Positions 52,015-61,051 of a stretch of DNA of 64,000 nucleotides are shown piece after piece. Position 1 is the first letter of the stretch. Every line of letters begins with the position of its first letter. The notes below the pieces were generated by a model, which searched no databases, was not told where the DNA came from, and was given only the letters and a program-made list of their open reading frames with translations. The position numbers and the translations under genes were made by a program. Origin of the DNA: Bilabrum cf. latius (lineage: Eukaryota; Bigyra: Bicosoecida; Bigyra; Bicosoecida); the NCBI GenBank assembly GCA_965178125.1, contig OZ237758.1, forward strand, positions 496,001 through 560,000. Reading direction: 5' to 3'.

Positions 52015-54420
52015 ATGCGACAATACTACTTCGCATATTTTCTATGCGTACATGTTTTGTGTACCAATGCCACTCTAGTTGTGCTTCCAGGGCCGGACGG
52101 GGCGCTCGTATGGGCATACACTAGCAATAATTCTTCATGCTTGCAGTGCTCTAAGGCCCTGCTCAGAAGTTGGTCCGGAGACCTTGCAAGTCTCCAACAA
52201 TAGAAGCTCGAAGCATGGACAGCTGGGGAGCTATGCCCTACTGGACAAACTAGCAGCTTGGCGGCTTGCCAGGGAGAACATGATCCCATTCACTTGAACA
52301 CATGCAATATGGTGGACCCTTTCGGAGATAGCGGTAACAGCACCGGCTCGAACACGTATATTGGATCCTATGAACTTTCTTCTGCGTGGAAGCCAGCCGA
52401 ACTGGGATCTAGCAGCCGGGATGTCACTGGCACAGCTGCACCTTTGCTCCTGAAGCAGCTGGATTTGGCATCAGCTGGCCTACTGAACGGTAAGGGCAGC
52501 AATCAGCCCTCCATTCTTGCAGCAGCACAGTATAGTGTTGGTTCTGGGGCTGTAGTGACCGAAATCCTGGCCAGGGTCGGCAGTGACAGAATTTCAGCGT
52601 GCGACCTTCTTGGCAGGCTGCTTGCGGACCGCAAGAGCAAATCCGCTCCCGTTAGCTGTCAATCCCATGAGAATCAAGCCTTCATCCTAAAGGCAGACCC
52701 GACTAGTAGTTCTTTGCACTTGCTCGGATCTATGGGGACTATAGCCCTGCTGAACAGGAATGCCCGCAGGGTTGGTTTGTTTACTGCGGAAGCTCCCACC
52801 CACCCTGTTGAAATTGCGCTTGCAGCTCAGATGAGGAGCGTGGCATTTTTGGATGCAAGTGTTGCAATCGGCGACCAGCAGGACCCCGCAAATCCCGAAG
52901 GTGTCCTGTTGGCAGCGCTCTCGACCACTGCGCTCGGGTCCTTGTCGGAAGATCGAAGGCAGCACGCCCCTGCGCCCCACGTAACGGACGGGACCCATGG
53001 AGAGCTGAAAGCTGAGGGCAAGCATGATGGAGGGTTGAAAGCTGGGGGTAAGCATGATTCAATGCCACTCTCGCCAGGCAGCCGCCCACACGCCGTAATC
53101 TCACGAAGGGCGCCGGACCATGGCATGCACCGGAGAATCTGGCTGGACGTCGAGCTGCACGGCATTGCAGTGCACCCCGGGGACCGACTGGTCCTCGCCC
53201 AGCACCTGGATACGACCGCGTACATGGACGTGGACGAGCTCAAGGCCATGCAGAGGGCTGGGTGCTACGAGATTGTGGCTCACAGCGGGCAGGAATCGTT
53301 CATTGACGTGGAGAAGCCAAGCTACCAGTCCAAGCAGCACTGGGTCGTGTTCGAGCGAGAGTTCTCCGCCGGCAGCAGCTCTGGGTCCGTCCTGGGTTCG
53401 AACCCCGGTGGAGATGCCGCCTCCGTTCGGTGCGACGAGGGGCGCACGCTGCCTGGGATCGGAGCTGGCGTGGGTGCCGAGATGCCGTGCGGGTGTGCTC
53501 TAGCGCATTCGAATGCAGGTGGGGAGCAATTCGACGGATCTGTTGGGGAGAAGTCCGGCAGATCTAGTGGTGACAGTGATGGCGACTATGCTGCGGATCC
53601 GAGCAGTCCCACTGCGACTGCACGGGCCACGTTCGCATTCCCGCTTCACCACAGGTACCGCATGCCAAGGACGGGCGAGACATGTGGTCCGAATGGGGTG
53701 CTTAAGAGAGCAGAAGGGGGGGTATACAGGCCACACAAGCTATCAGGGCACCCCAACGCGGGCCACTCGTTCGAAGGTGACTGGCTGTCCCCATTGCTTG
53801 GAGCCTCCAAAGAGTGCACCGTGATGGCGTGGGCGGACAGCCCGGGGATCTGGCTCAGGCAGAGGCTGTAGGGGAAGGAGAGCCAGGGAGGCTCTGATCC
53901 ATAGGATAGCACTGCGGGTCAGGAGTGGGGGTGGGAGTACACCACAGACGGGGGAGGAGGAGGAGGATTGAACACCCAGAACAAGGAGCGCTGGCGGCTA
54001 GTGTGGATTCCTGTTCGGAACGCGGCTGAGTTTAGGCAATACAGGGCGGGTGCAGCTCAGGCGAATTCGAGAGAACCAAGTGGAAGCGGTTTAGTGCAAG
54101 CACTGCCACCAATGCCAGTTTCAGCGGATGGTGGGGAGAAGTCGCTGGGGGTGATTCGCGGGGTGACGTGGGTGGTGGTTGCCGTGGCGTCAGTGGGTGC
54201 CGGCATGGCCATCATCGTGGGGTCTGGGGGCTCTTGCGCGGGCCCTCCGAGGAATGTGAGCGCGGTTGAGGCTCGGTAGGAAGAAGAGGAGCGTGTAAGG
54301 AGGAGCGGGGGCAGGGAGGTAAGGAGCAGGCAGCCTTCTGGTCGGGGGGGTGTTGAGTGGCAGCAGGAGTCGGGGGTGGATTCAGGAGGAGAGAGGTTTG
54401 GTATGCGGCGAAGAAGATAA
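52015..54420 (+). CDS. PIG-X/PBN1-like subunit of GPI mannosyltransferase I
   Basis: 801 residues, ATG at 52015, TAA at 54418. PIG-X stabilises the catalytic PIG-M subunit that adds the first mannose to the GPI anchor in the ER. Signal peptide MRQYYFAYFLCVHVLCTNA. Residues about 50-365 are a weakly conserved lumenal extension. The PIG-X domain lies at about 369-572: HRRIWLDVELHGIAV, TTAYMDVDELKAMQ, GQESFIDVEKPSYQS, and FAFPLHHRYRMP, which matches the PlHxRYhxP hallmark. One C-terminal membrane segment, about 712-737 (VTWVVVAVASVGAGMAIIVG), and a basic tail follow, giving the type I topology of the family. TAGs at 52201, 53869, 53902 and 54277 are in frame. Reading the first as a stop would cut the signal peptide from the domain; the second and third would remove the membrane anchor. 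Much longer than human PIG-X (about 260 residues). Confidence 0.78.
52999..53058 (+). repeat. 30-bp tandem duplication in the PIG-X coding region
   Basis: Two diverged copies (52999-53028 and 53029-53058) encode GELKAEGKHD and GGLKAGGKHD in a low-complexity lumenal linker just before the PIG-X domain. Confidence 0.75.
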
Positions 54421-54460
54421 CCGTGCCTGTTGGCTTCATAGACAATCGAACTGTTTTTCA

Positions 54461-54784
54461 ATGCACTGCTTCGATTTCCCACCGAAGGATCCTCGATAGA
54501 TCCTGGGATATTGGCAAGATCACACCGCCGGCGCTGCTCTTGCCACGGTGCTCCTGGACGGGGGCACGGAGGGCGCGGGTGCCGATGATGCGGCAGGCTC
54601 TCCGGGTGCGAGCTCTGCTTCTGCGGGGCCTGGCAGCGTGGCAGACGAGATTATAGAGGACGCGAAGGAGGGCGCGAGGCGGGGCCAGGAGCTAGACAGG
54701 CTGCTGTCGCAGGTGCCCGGCCTGGGCGGGATCCCGTCAGGCGGTGCGCTTGGGGGTGTGGACAGCTCGCAGAAATCCAGCTGA
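54461..54784 (+). CDS. Small ORF of unknown function
   Basis: 107 residues from ATG 54461 to TGA 54782, with one in-frame TAG at 54497. GC-rich third positions and a Gly/Ala/Ser-rich middle followed by an amphipathic stretch (DEIIEDAKEGARRGQELDRL) resemble coding sequence of this genome. It begins 41 bases after the PIG-X stop and ends 143 bases before the stop of the convergent GH31 gene. It could be a terminal exon of an unrecognised transcript. No family recognised. Confidence 0.35.
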
Positions 54785-54926
54785 TGCGGGATGCGGCCGG
54801 CATTTTTGTGCAGCTATTGAGGTATGTAGTAGTTGTAGTATGTACTAGGTTGCATAGCGTACGAATTTAGTGATTCACGAGCTCTAATATATCGGCTGCC
54901 GTGCCGGAGTCCCACCGAGCTGTCCT

Positions 54927-57131
54927 TCAAGGCCCGAACCGAGCCTTGCCGAACGACGGGCCGTGCTCCTCGCTGCCAGGTACGGCGCTGCTGTCCCTGC
55001 GGTACAGCGCCGGGAACTCGTCCAGCGGTGTGACGAGTGTTACGTCCTACCCGCCCTGGTAGCTGACGCTCGCGTTGTACAGGTAGGCCCACTCCTGCCC
55101 CTTGGGCAGCGAGGGCAGGTATAGCGTCCTGTTGGCGGCGTCCTTCTACAGGACAGGGGCCACCACCCAGTCTGGCCCGAACATGAACTGCGATTCCATG
55201 GCCGCGGTAGGATCCGATGCCTTTGGGTCCTCGGGGAACTGCAGCGCCATGGGCCTCATCATGGGCATGCCGGCCTCGCTGGCGGTCTTGGACAAATCCC
55301 TGATGTACTCGCCGAGTGAGTTTCTCAGGACGATGAGCCCGCCCAGGATAGGCTCGATCTCCTCGCCGTAGGTCCAGACCTCGTTGGGGCCATTGGTGAG
55401 GCCGCACGCGTTGCTGGGAGGCCCGCCCTGCCTAGTGCCATGCAGTCGCATCAGAGGTGAGAACAGGCTGAACTGCATCCAGCGGACGATCAGCTGCTGC
55501 ATGGTGGGGTCCGTATTCGGAGGAGAATTCCTAAAGCCACCCGTGTCTGTGGTCCAGTACGGAAAGCCCGAAGCAGCGATCCCCTGCCCAACGGTCACCT
55601 GCAGTGCGAGCTCCTCAAACGTGCTCACGATGTCACCGGACCAGGTGGTCATCCCGTACCGCTGGGAACCAGCCCAGGTGCTCCGAGAGAGCGCCATGAA
55701 GTCGCCCAGGGCCACACCCGATTTATTGAGGCCCTCTGCCACCATCCGTTGATGCTCCAGCACCCACGCCTCGCCAGACTCCGCCATGGGAGTCCCCACG
55801 CCCGGCATGTATGCGTCAGCGACAACTTTCTCTCCGAAGTGCTCCGGCTCGGATGCGTCCAGCCAGTACGTTTTGATCCCATATCTGAGGTAACCTTCCT
55901 TCATCTTGGAGAAGACGGAAGCGCGCGCTTCTGCAGAGCTGGAGTCATACACGTAGTTGCCGAGGTCGAACAGCATACTCTTCTCCGTGCTGCTGTTCTG
56001 CACGAGGAAGCCGCTGGCGTCAAACTTGTTGAACGAATCCGAGGGGTTGGTCACCTCCGGCCACACGCTGACCATGAGTTCGATGCCCATCGAATGGAGC
56101 TCATCTACCATGCCCTGCGGATCGGGCCAGCACTCGTCGTTGAACCGCCAGTCGCCTAGTGCTGGCCAGTGCTCCCAGTCGATCACGATCAGGCTCACGG
56201 GGAGCTTCCGCTTGAAGTATCCCCTGGCGACATCGAGCAGCTGCGACTGGTTCCTGTACCTGTTCTTGCATTGGATGAAGCCCGTCGCGTAGTCGGGGAG
56301 CATGGGGGGGCGTCCGGTCGCGAGCGAGTACCGGTGCAGCAGCTCGCCGTACGGAGAAGGCAGTCCGCTGCTCCCCGGAGTGGCCGGCGTGGTGGCGATC
56401 CAGAAATCCACCATGACGGTCCCGTTGCTGTACCATGTAAGGCTGTCGGAGGTCAGGTTGGCGAATCCATAGGACGGCATGTTCCAGAGGAAGGCGTAGC
56501 CCTCGCTGGAAAGAATCACCGGTATCGTCTGCTGCCCGCCCTGAGAAATGATGTAGTCCCCAGAATCTTCGAAACGGCCAAAGTATGGCAGGCGTTGCAC
56601 GGTGCCTGTCCTTTGCTCGCCCATGCCGTAGATCCTCTCGTGGTTGCCGTGGCCCTCGAAGGACACCCGCGCGCTAAAAGCACCATCTGACGGGTTCGTG
56701 TACCCATCGGGCACGCCAGCAACCAATGCGGTCTGCTACAATAACTTCTTCTCATCGCTCAGGCGCGTGGCTGTCACTAGCGGTTCGCCGCTGGCTCCGC
56801 GACTTGTGGTAATGCGGAGGTTTCCGACATCTATGGATGGGAGCGCGCTCTCTGACGACCTCTGGAAAAAGAGAGACTCTGGTTTTGCGGTATAAAATCC
56901 AGCAGCAACCTCGGGTCCACCTGGAAGGAGAGCTTGCAACTTCGGGTCCACGATCTTTGGACCGACCCGAACCCTTGCAGCGTCTGGACCGAACGGGTCA
57001 ACCTGGACGTTCCACTCAATTCCAGCAGCATAATTTACAATGACAGCAACTAAAGCAACGCTTATCATTGCGATACGTAGACTTGATGTCCGATAGGGCG
57101 GTTGTGACGGGTAGCGTGCTGTTTTTGCCAT
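54927..57131 (-). CDS. GH31 alpha-glucosidase/alpha-xylosidase with N-terminal signal anchor
   Basis: 734 residues, ATG at 57131, TGA at 54927-54929. Alternative ATGs in frame: 57173 and 57068. Retaining alpha-glycosidase acting on alpha-glucosides or xylosides. A hydrophobic segment, MISVALVAVIVNYAAG, at about residues 22-37 may be a signal peptide or anchor. The beta-sandwich contains YGMGEQRTG and YAFLWNMPSYG. The barrel carries LIVIDWEHWPALGDWRF, GIELMVSVWPEV, TYWLDASEPEHFG (nucleophile Asp), TTWSGDIVSTFEEL (acid/base Asp) and SGFPYWTTDTGGF. WLDASEPE favours the bacterial YicI-like alpha-xylosidase branch over lysosomal acid glucosidase. The C-terminal sheet (LPKGQEWAYLYNASVSYQGG, DVTLVTPLDEFPALYR) follows. 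Three TAGs (56736, 55146, 55047) are read as Gln; without readthrough both ends are lost. Convergent with the small ORF and divergent from the SANT gene. Confidence 0.85.
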
Positions 57132-57500
57132 GGTTCTGCCCCGGCACTCCACCTCCACTCCTGGAGTTGACATGGCGGCCACAGCAGGGAAGAAGCGAAA
57201 GAGAGAACGTGAGTAGTACAGACTTGCACCCTTGCTCGTCCTCCTTGCGTTTAGGTGCACTGCTCCGGAGTTTTGACACAGAACTAGTTGCCGCAGCAAG
57301 TGCCGCTGAGGCAGTGGCCTTCGCCCAGAAAGTAGCTAGAAACCCAATCGTTGCGTAAGATGGCTGCTAATAATGGACACATATTCAACATCTGGAGAGC
57401 TCTTTAGTGTGTTGCTCAGTACACGATGCTATCTTGGCTTCGCAGTACCGACCAGTTCAGCGCATCGAAAGGCAAGGTCCTGGAGATTTAGCAAGAATCT
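57132..57500. promoter_or_regulatory. Divergent intergenic region, GH31 and SANT genes
   Basis: About 370 bases between two divergent starts. The minus-strand GH31 frame stays open through part of it, so the true GH31 start could be slightly further right. No TATA box or other element stands out. Confidence 0.3.
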
Positions 57501-58845
57501 ATGCCAGCAGAGGGACCAGGAACCAAGAAACGACGAACTGTTGGGGAAGACGGCAAAGCCTAGCCCCCTGACCGGCGGCTGTGCTCTCCGCTCCTGTTCC
57601 AAGAAGGTGAGCACCTAGATCCGTACCGTGGCTTGTGTATCGTTCAGCTCATTCGCAATACTCCTGCAACGGCATACATTATGTTACGTACATTCACCAC
57701 TGCAGAGAAGCGCCGCAAGCAACCTTTCGTGCTGGCAACGCCAGCGCCTTCTTACAAAGACCACACTGCCAGAATCGCCAGCGACCACGCCAGAATCCGG
57801 AATGACGCGGAGAAGGAGCTCCAAATCATTCACTAGCACATTAACGAAGGCAGATTAATTCCATTGGTGCAGCCCAAAGGAGAATCGCAAGCATAGAGCA
57901 GCTCAGCACCCAGCGAAGGTGCATTGCCGGGCGGCTCGTAGCTGATTGGAGCGGGCCGACTTGCACTAACTAGCCCCGGAACAAGAGGACAGTCAGGAGC
58001 AGGGACAGATGTGGAATCTCTCCCGGGTGCATCGTCGTCAGCGGCACTGCTCTCGCCGGGGGTCCAGTCCTCCGCTGCCTCGAGCTCATCCTCCTCTGCC
58101 GAAGGCGGTAAAGGAACCTCCGCCGGTGCTTCCTCTTCTTCTTCTTCTTCCGGCCGACTGGACCGTTTTGATCCCCGCGTGACCTCCAAAGAGGCCAAGC
58201 GAAGGGCGCGGCACGGTCTCACGCTCGCGCAGGACCTCAGGGCCGATGCCCTCGAGTAGAGGAGCAAGGCTCTGCAGGGAGAGGTGATCGAGCTGCCCAG
58301 GGGTAAGATGGTCATTTGTTTAATTCAAGCGTGTGCTTTATTGCCGCGTGTTTCCTGCGCTAGATGGTGGATCAATTGCGCCGAATGCGACGACTTCAAC
58401 CAGGCGCATCGCCAGCATCTGCCGCTACCATGTGAATTGCAACCATAAATTGCAACCACGATTCGCAACTACGACTTGCACCGCAGCCAAGGAACTGTCG
58501 CGACTAGATTCGTACCTCGACTTCGTATCGCGCACCTATTACACCACGCCCGAGGCAGGCGATGCCGCCGATGCCTTCAGCGCGGTGAGGAAGAGCACGC
58601 TGGGCCGCCTCAAGAGCCAGTTGAGGACGCCCGACGTGCTGGACAAGTGGTCTCCATACGAAGTGGCGGTGTTCGAAAGCTCCATGTGCGTGATGGGAAA
58701 GCAACCTCACGTGGTGGCCTAGGTGATCGGCACCAAGACCACGTAGGAAGTAATGGAGTTCTACTACCTGTGGAAGAAGTCGAAGAACTACGCTAAATGG
58801 AAGTAGACATTCAAGCCGCCGGGGCAGCCGGCGGATGTGGAGTGA
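57501..58845 (+). CDS. SANT-domain nuclear protein (MIER/RERE/MTA-like SANT)
   Basis: Three exons, 57501-57606, 57706-58302 and 58487-58845, 353 residues, TGA stop. SANT domains of this type sit in co-repressor proteins that recruit histone deacetylases. The N-terminus MPAEGPGTKKRRTVGEDG carries a basic nuclear-localisation-like cluster; a charged helical stretch (ASDHARIRNDAEKELQIIH) follows, then a Ser-rich linker. Near the C-terminus is the SANT domain: DKWSPYEVAVFESSMCVMGK, then GTKTTQEVMEFYYLWKKS and NYAKWK. The preceding segment (LDSYLDFVSRTYY) may be the end of an ELM2 domain, but the ELM2 core is not recognisable. About eight TAGs in 354 codons, two of them inside the SANT domain (at VVAQVIG and TTQEVM). 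This is unusually dense and supports TAG as sense. Start chosen because it gives a spliceable, NLS-bearing exon. Confidence 0.7.
57607..57705 (+). other. Predicted first intron of the SANT gene, 99 bp
   Basis: Donor GTGAGC, acceptor ACTGCAG, phase 1 (G plus AG restores a Glu codon). Exon 2 also has an in-frame ATG at 57681, so a start without this intron is possible. Confidence 0.5.
58303..58486 (+). other. Second intron of the SANT gene, 184 bp
   Basis: Donor GTAAGA, acceptor ACCGCAG, phase 1 (G plus CC gives Ala). The join links the frame ending VIELPR to the frame starting AKELSRLDSYLDF, which carries the SANT domain. Confidence 0.7.
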
Positions 58846-59260
58846 CTAACTGGACCTATTGGAGACGGGGGCTGGAGGCAGGGGGCAGACATCGGATGCG
58901 AACCGCTGCTTCGTGAGGTTGACCCGATCATTGATCCTTGACCACACACAGACACGTTGCGTTTTGGAGGCAGTCTATGAAGCAAAAGCCACAAAAAGCA
59001 GTACACCAGCCAGAGCAGTGGCCACGAAAACCTCAAGTGCGCCGCCACAGCCCACAGGGAGCACAGAGGGATGCTCGCGTACGTCTCGCGACGAAGCGAT
59101 GAAATCGGTCGGTCCCTGTGCTGCTGCGGCGTAGGCTGCACTATCGCGAGGAGACAGGCTGGAGGAAGAAAGCAGCGATGCGAGCCTCTCCTGGAATGCC
59201 CGACCCTGCACTGGATCGATCCATTCATCGATCGATGCACCCATCACCCGATCGGGTAGA
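58846..59260. other. Intergenic region between convergent genes
   Basis: About 415 bases between the SANT gene stop and the TPR-villin stop. It holds a 90-codon minus-strand frame with one hydrophobic stretch that has no family match; I regard it as non-coding. Presumably both 3' untranslated regions. Confidence 0.4.
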
Positions 59261-60772
59261 TCAGAAGAGGCCCTTTGCCTTCCTCTGGTTCACCTGCTTC
59301 CATTTGGGAAGCTTGTAGAAGTCCTCCTTGCCCATCCCGAACACGCCCTCGAACTCTGCAGCGGAGAGGTACGCCTCCTTTCGGCCCTTGTCCACCTCAG
59401 CGGGTACAGAGGAAGCAGTCAGCTCCTCAAGCGAGAACATAACCCCTTTGTACCCGTCCTGGCCAGCGGCGATCGGGCTGGGGGGTGCCACCGGGGCAGA
59501 TTTCTTGGGCTTGAGACCCGTCTTGATGCCTGCCTTCCACGTCGGTCGCCTCTGCTTCTTCCACTTGACCTTGTGCGGGTCCTAGTCGTCCTTGACGGCA
59601 TCAACCGGCCCTGACTCCTCGGCTGCTGCGGCACCTCCGCCGGCCGAGCCCGCCGGCTTCCAGGCCATCTTCAGAGGCCCCGGTTCCTCGGTCTCTTCTT
59701 CCTCTTCTTCCTCCTCTTTCGAGTCCACGATGGCTTGCTGGGCCGCGAACAGGTTCGTCTTCGCGATGCCCCACTCGGGATCCAGGTCAAGGGCGGACTG
59801 GAACAGACGCTCAGCTCGCTTGTACTTCTTGGCCTAGAAGGCTCCCACGCCGGCGTTCAGCGCAAGATTTTTCCGCTGCTCCTTGCTATCCTCTGCCTCC
59901 TCCTCCCCCTCGGCTAGCGCCTGCGTGAGAGCTTTGAACGACGCCTCCAGAGCCTTGGATGAATCAAAGGGGCGCTCCACCTTCATCAAAGACACGCCGT
60001 ACACGCGCTGGGCCTCAGCGTCGCCGCTGTCTGCCAGCGCGACTGGCTCTACCGCCTTGACTGCGTCTTCGTGCCTGTCGGCAGCCGCGAGGAACGAGGC
60101 CAGCACGACCCGCCGCCTGGCGTGCTCGTGCACAGCGAGAGACTTCTCCATGGTGGCGATGGCGTCCTCCATGCTGCCCTCCTTCTGCTGCTCCTGGCTC
60201 AGCTGTGACAAGCACATGGCGTAATTCTGCTTGTCTGCTCCCTTCAGCTTCTCGTGATGGTTTGCATACTCGAAATCAGTCACTGCGTCTGCCCACTGCT
60301 GCGTGTTTGCTAGCACCATGCCGCGCACTCTAAATGCCTGCGCATCGTCTGCTTCCGCGGCGTCGCACGCACTATTGGCTGCTTCGAGAGCTGCTTCTAG
60401 GTCTCCTTTATCAAGCAGAGCCTGGACCTTGAGCATTCGCACACCTGTCTGGCCTGGCTCGGTGCTATCCCCGATGATTTCGTCCACAGTGCTGCAGCAC
60501 TCGTCGTGCTGCCCCGCTCGCAGCTGAAAGACGGCAAGATTGTGCCTGGCTTCAGCCATATCACCTTTTAACTCAAGTGCTTCCTTCATTGCTGCAATTG
60601 CATCTTCTGTCCGGCTAGCATTGGCGAGGGCGACTCCTTTGTTGAATAATATCGTGTGGCGAACCTCGTCTGGGACGATGGCTAGCGCTTCATCATACTT
60701 AGCGACTGCCTCATCAGCATTTCCGGCCGATAGAAGATCATTTGCCTGTTTGAGGAGTTCTGGGGCCGACAT
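59261..60772 (-). CDS. TPR protein with C-terminal villin headpiece
   Basis: 503 residues, ATG at 60772, TGA at 59261-59263. The first about 310 residues are tetratricopeptide repeats: LKQANDLLSAGNADEAVAKY, AIAAMKEALELKGDMAEARH, ALLDKGDLEAALEAANSA, AVTDFEYANHHEKLKG and KKYKRAERLFQSALDLDP. An acidic Glu run and a Pro/Ala/Lys linker follow. The last 38 residues form a villin headpiece: AYLSAAEFEGVFGMGKEDFY, KLPKWKQVNQRKAKGLF, with the hydrophobic core, WK and terminal LF of the F-actin-binding fold. Two TAGs (59834 within the last TPR, 59582 in the linker) are in frame. If either stopped translation the headpiece would be lost. An actin-linked scaffold or chaperone adaptor is inferred; this domain pair is not one I recognise from a named protein. 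Confidence 0.82.
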
Positions 60773-61051
60773 CCAGTCTGTCGCAGCTGCGGAGTGGAAT
60801 GGATTGATGGCGTTTTCTGCAGATCAAACGTAGTCGGCGCATGCGCAGCTTCCGGCCGAGCATATCGCGGCAATACCAAGCATACAGGAGACTTACGAAA
60901 CACCCAAACAACGGGGCGACGATGATCGCTCGCTCTACCGCTACTAGTGAATTGGGATCCTTTGGGTCGGCTCCAACTTGAAGTTCCGTTCCACCCACAG
61001 GCACGCGCGGCGCAAACGGACACAAATAATCGACATGGCGCCCGCCCTCCG

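Noticed and set aside
58975-59247. Minus-strand ORF with a hydrophobic C-terminal stretch
   Set aside because: Ends in TAG, which is sense here, has no family match and lies between two convergent genes.
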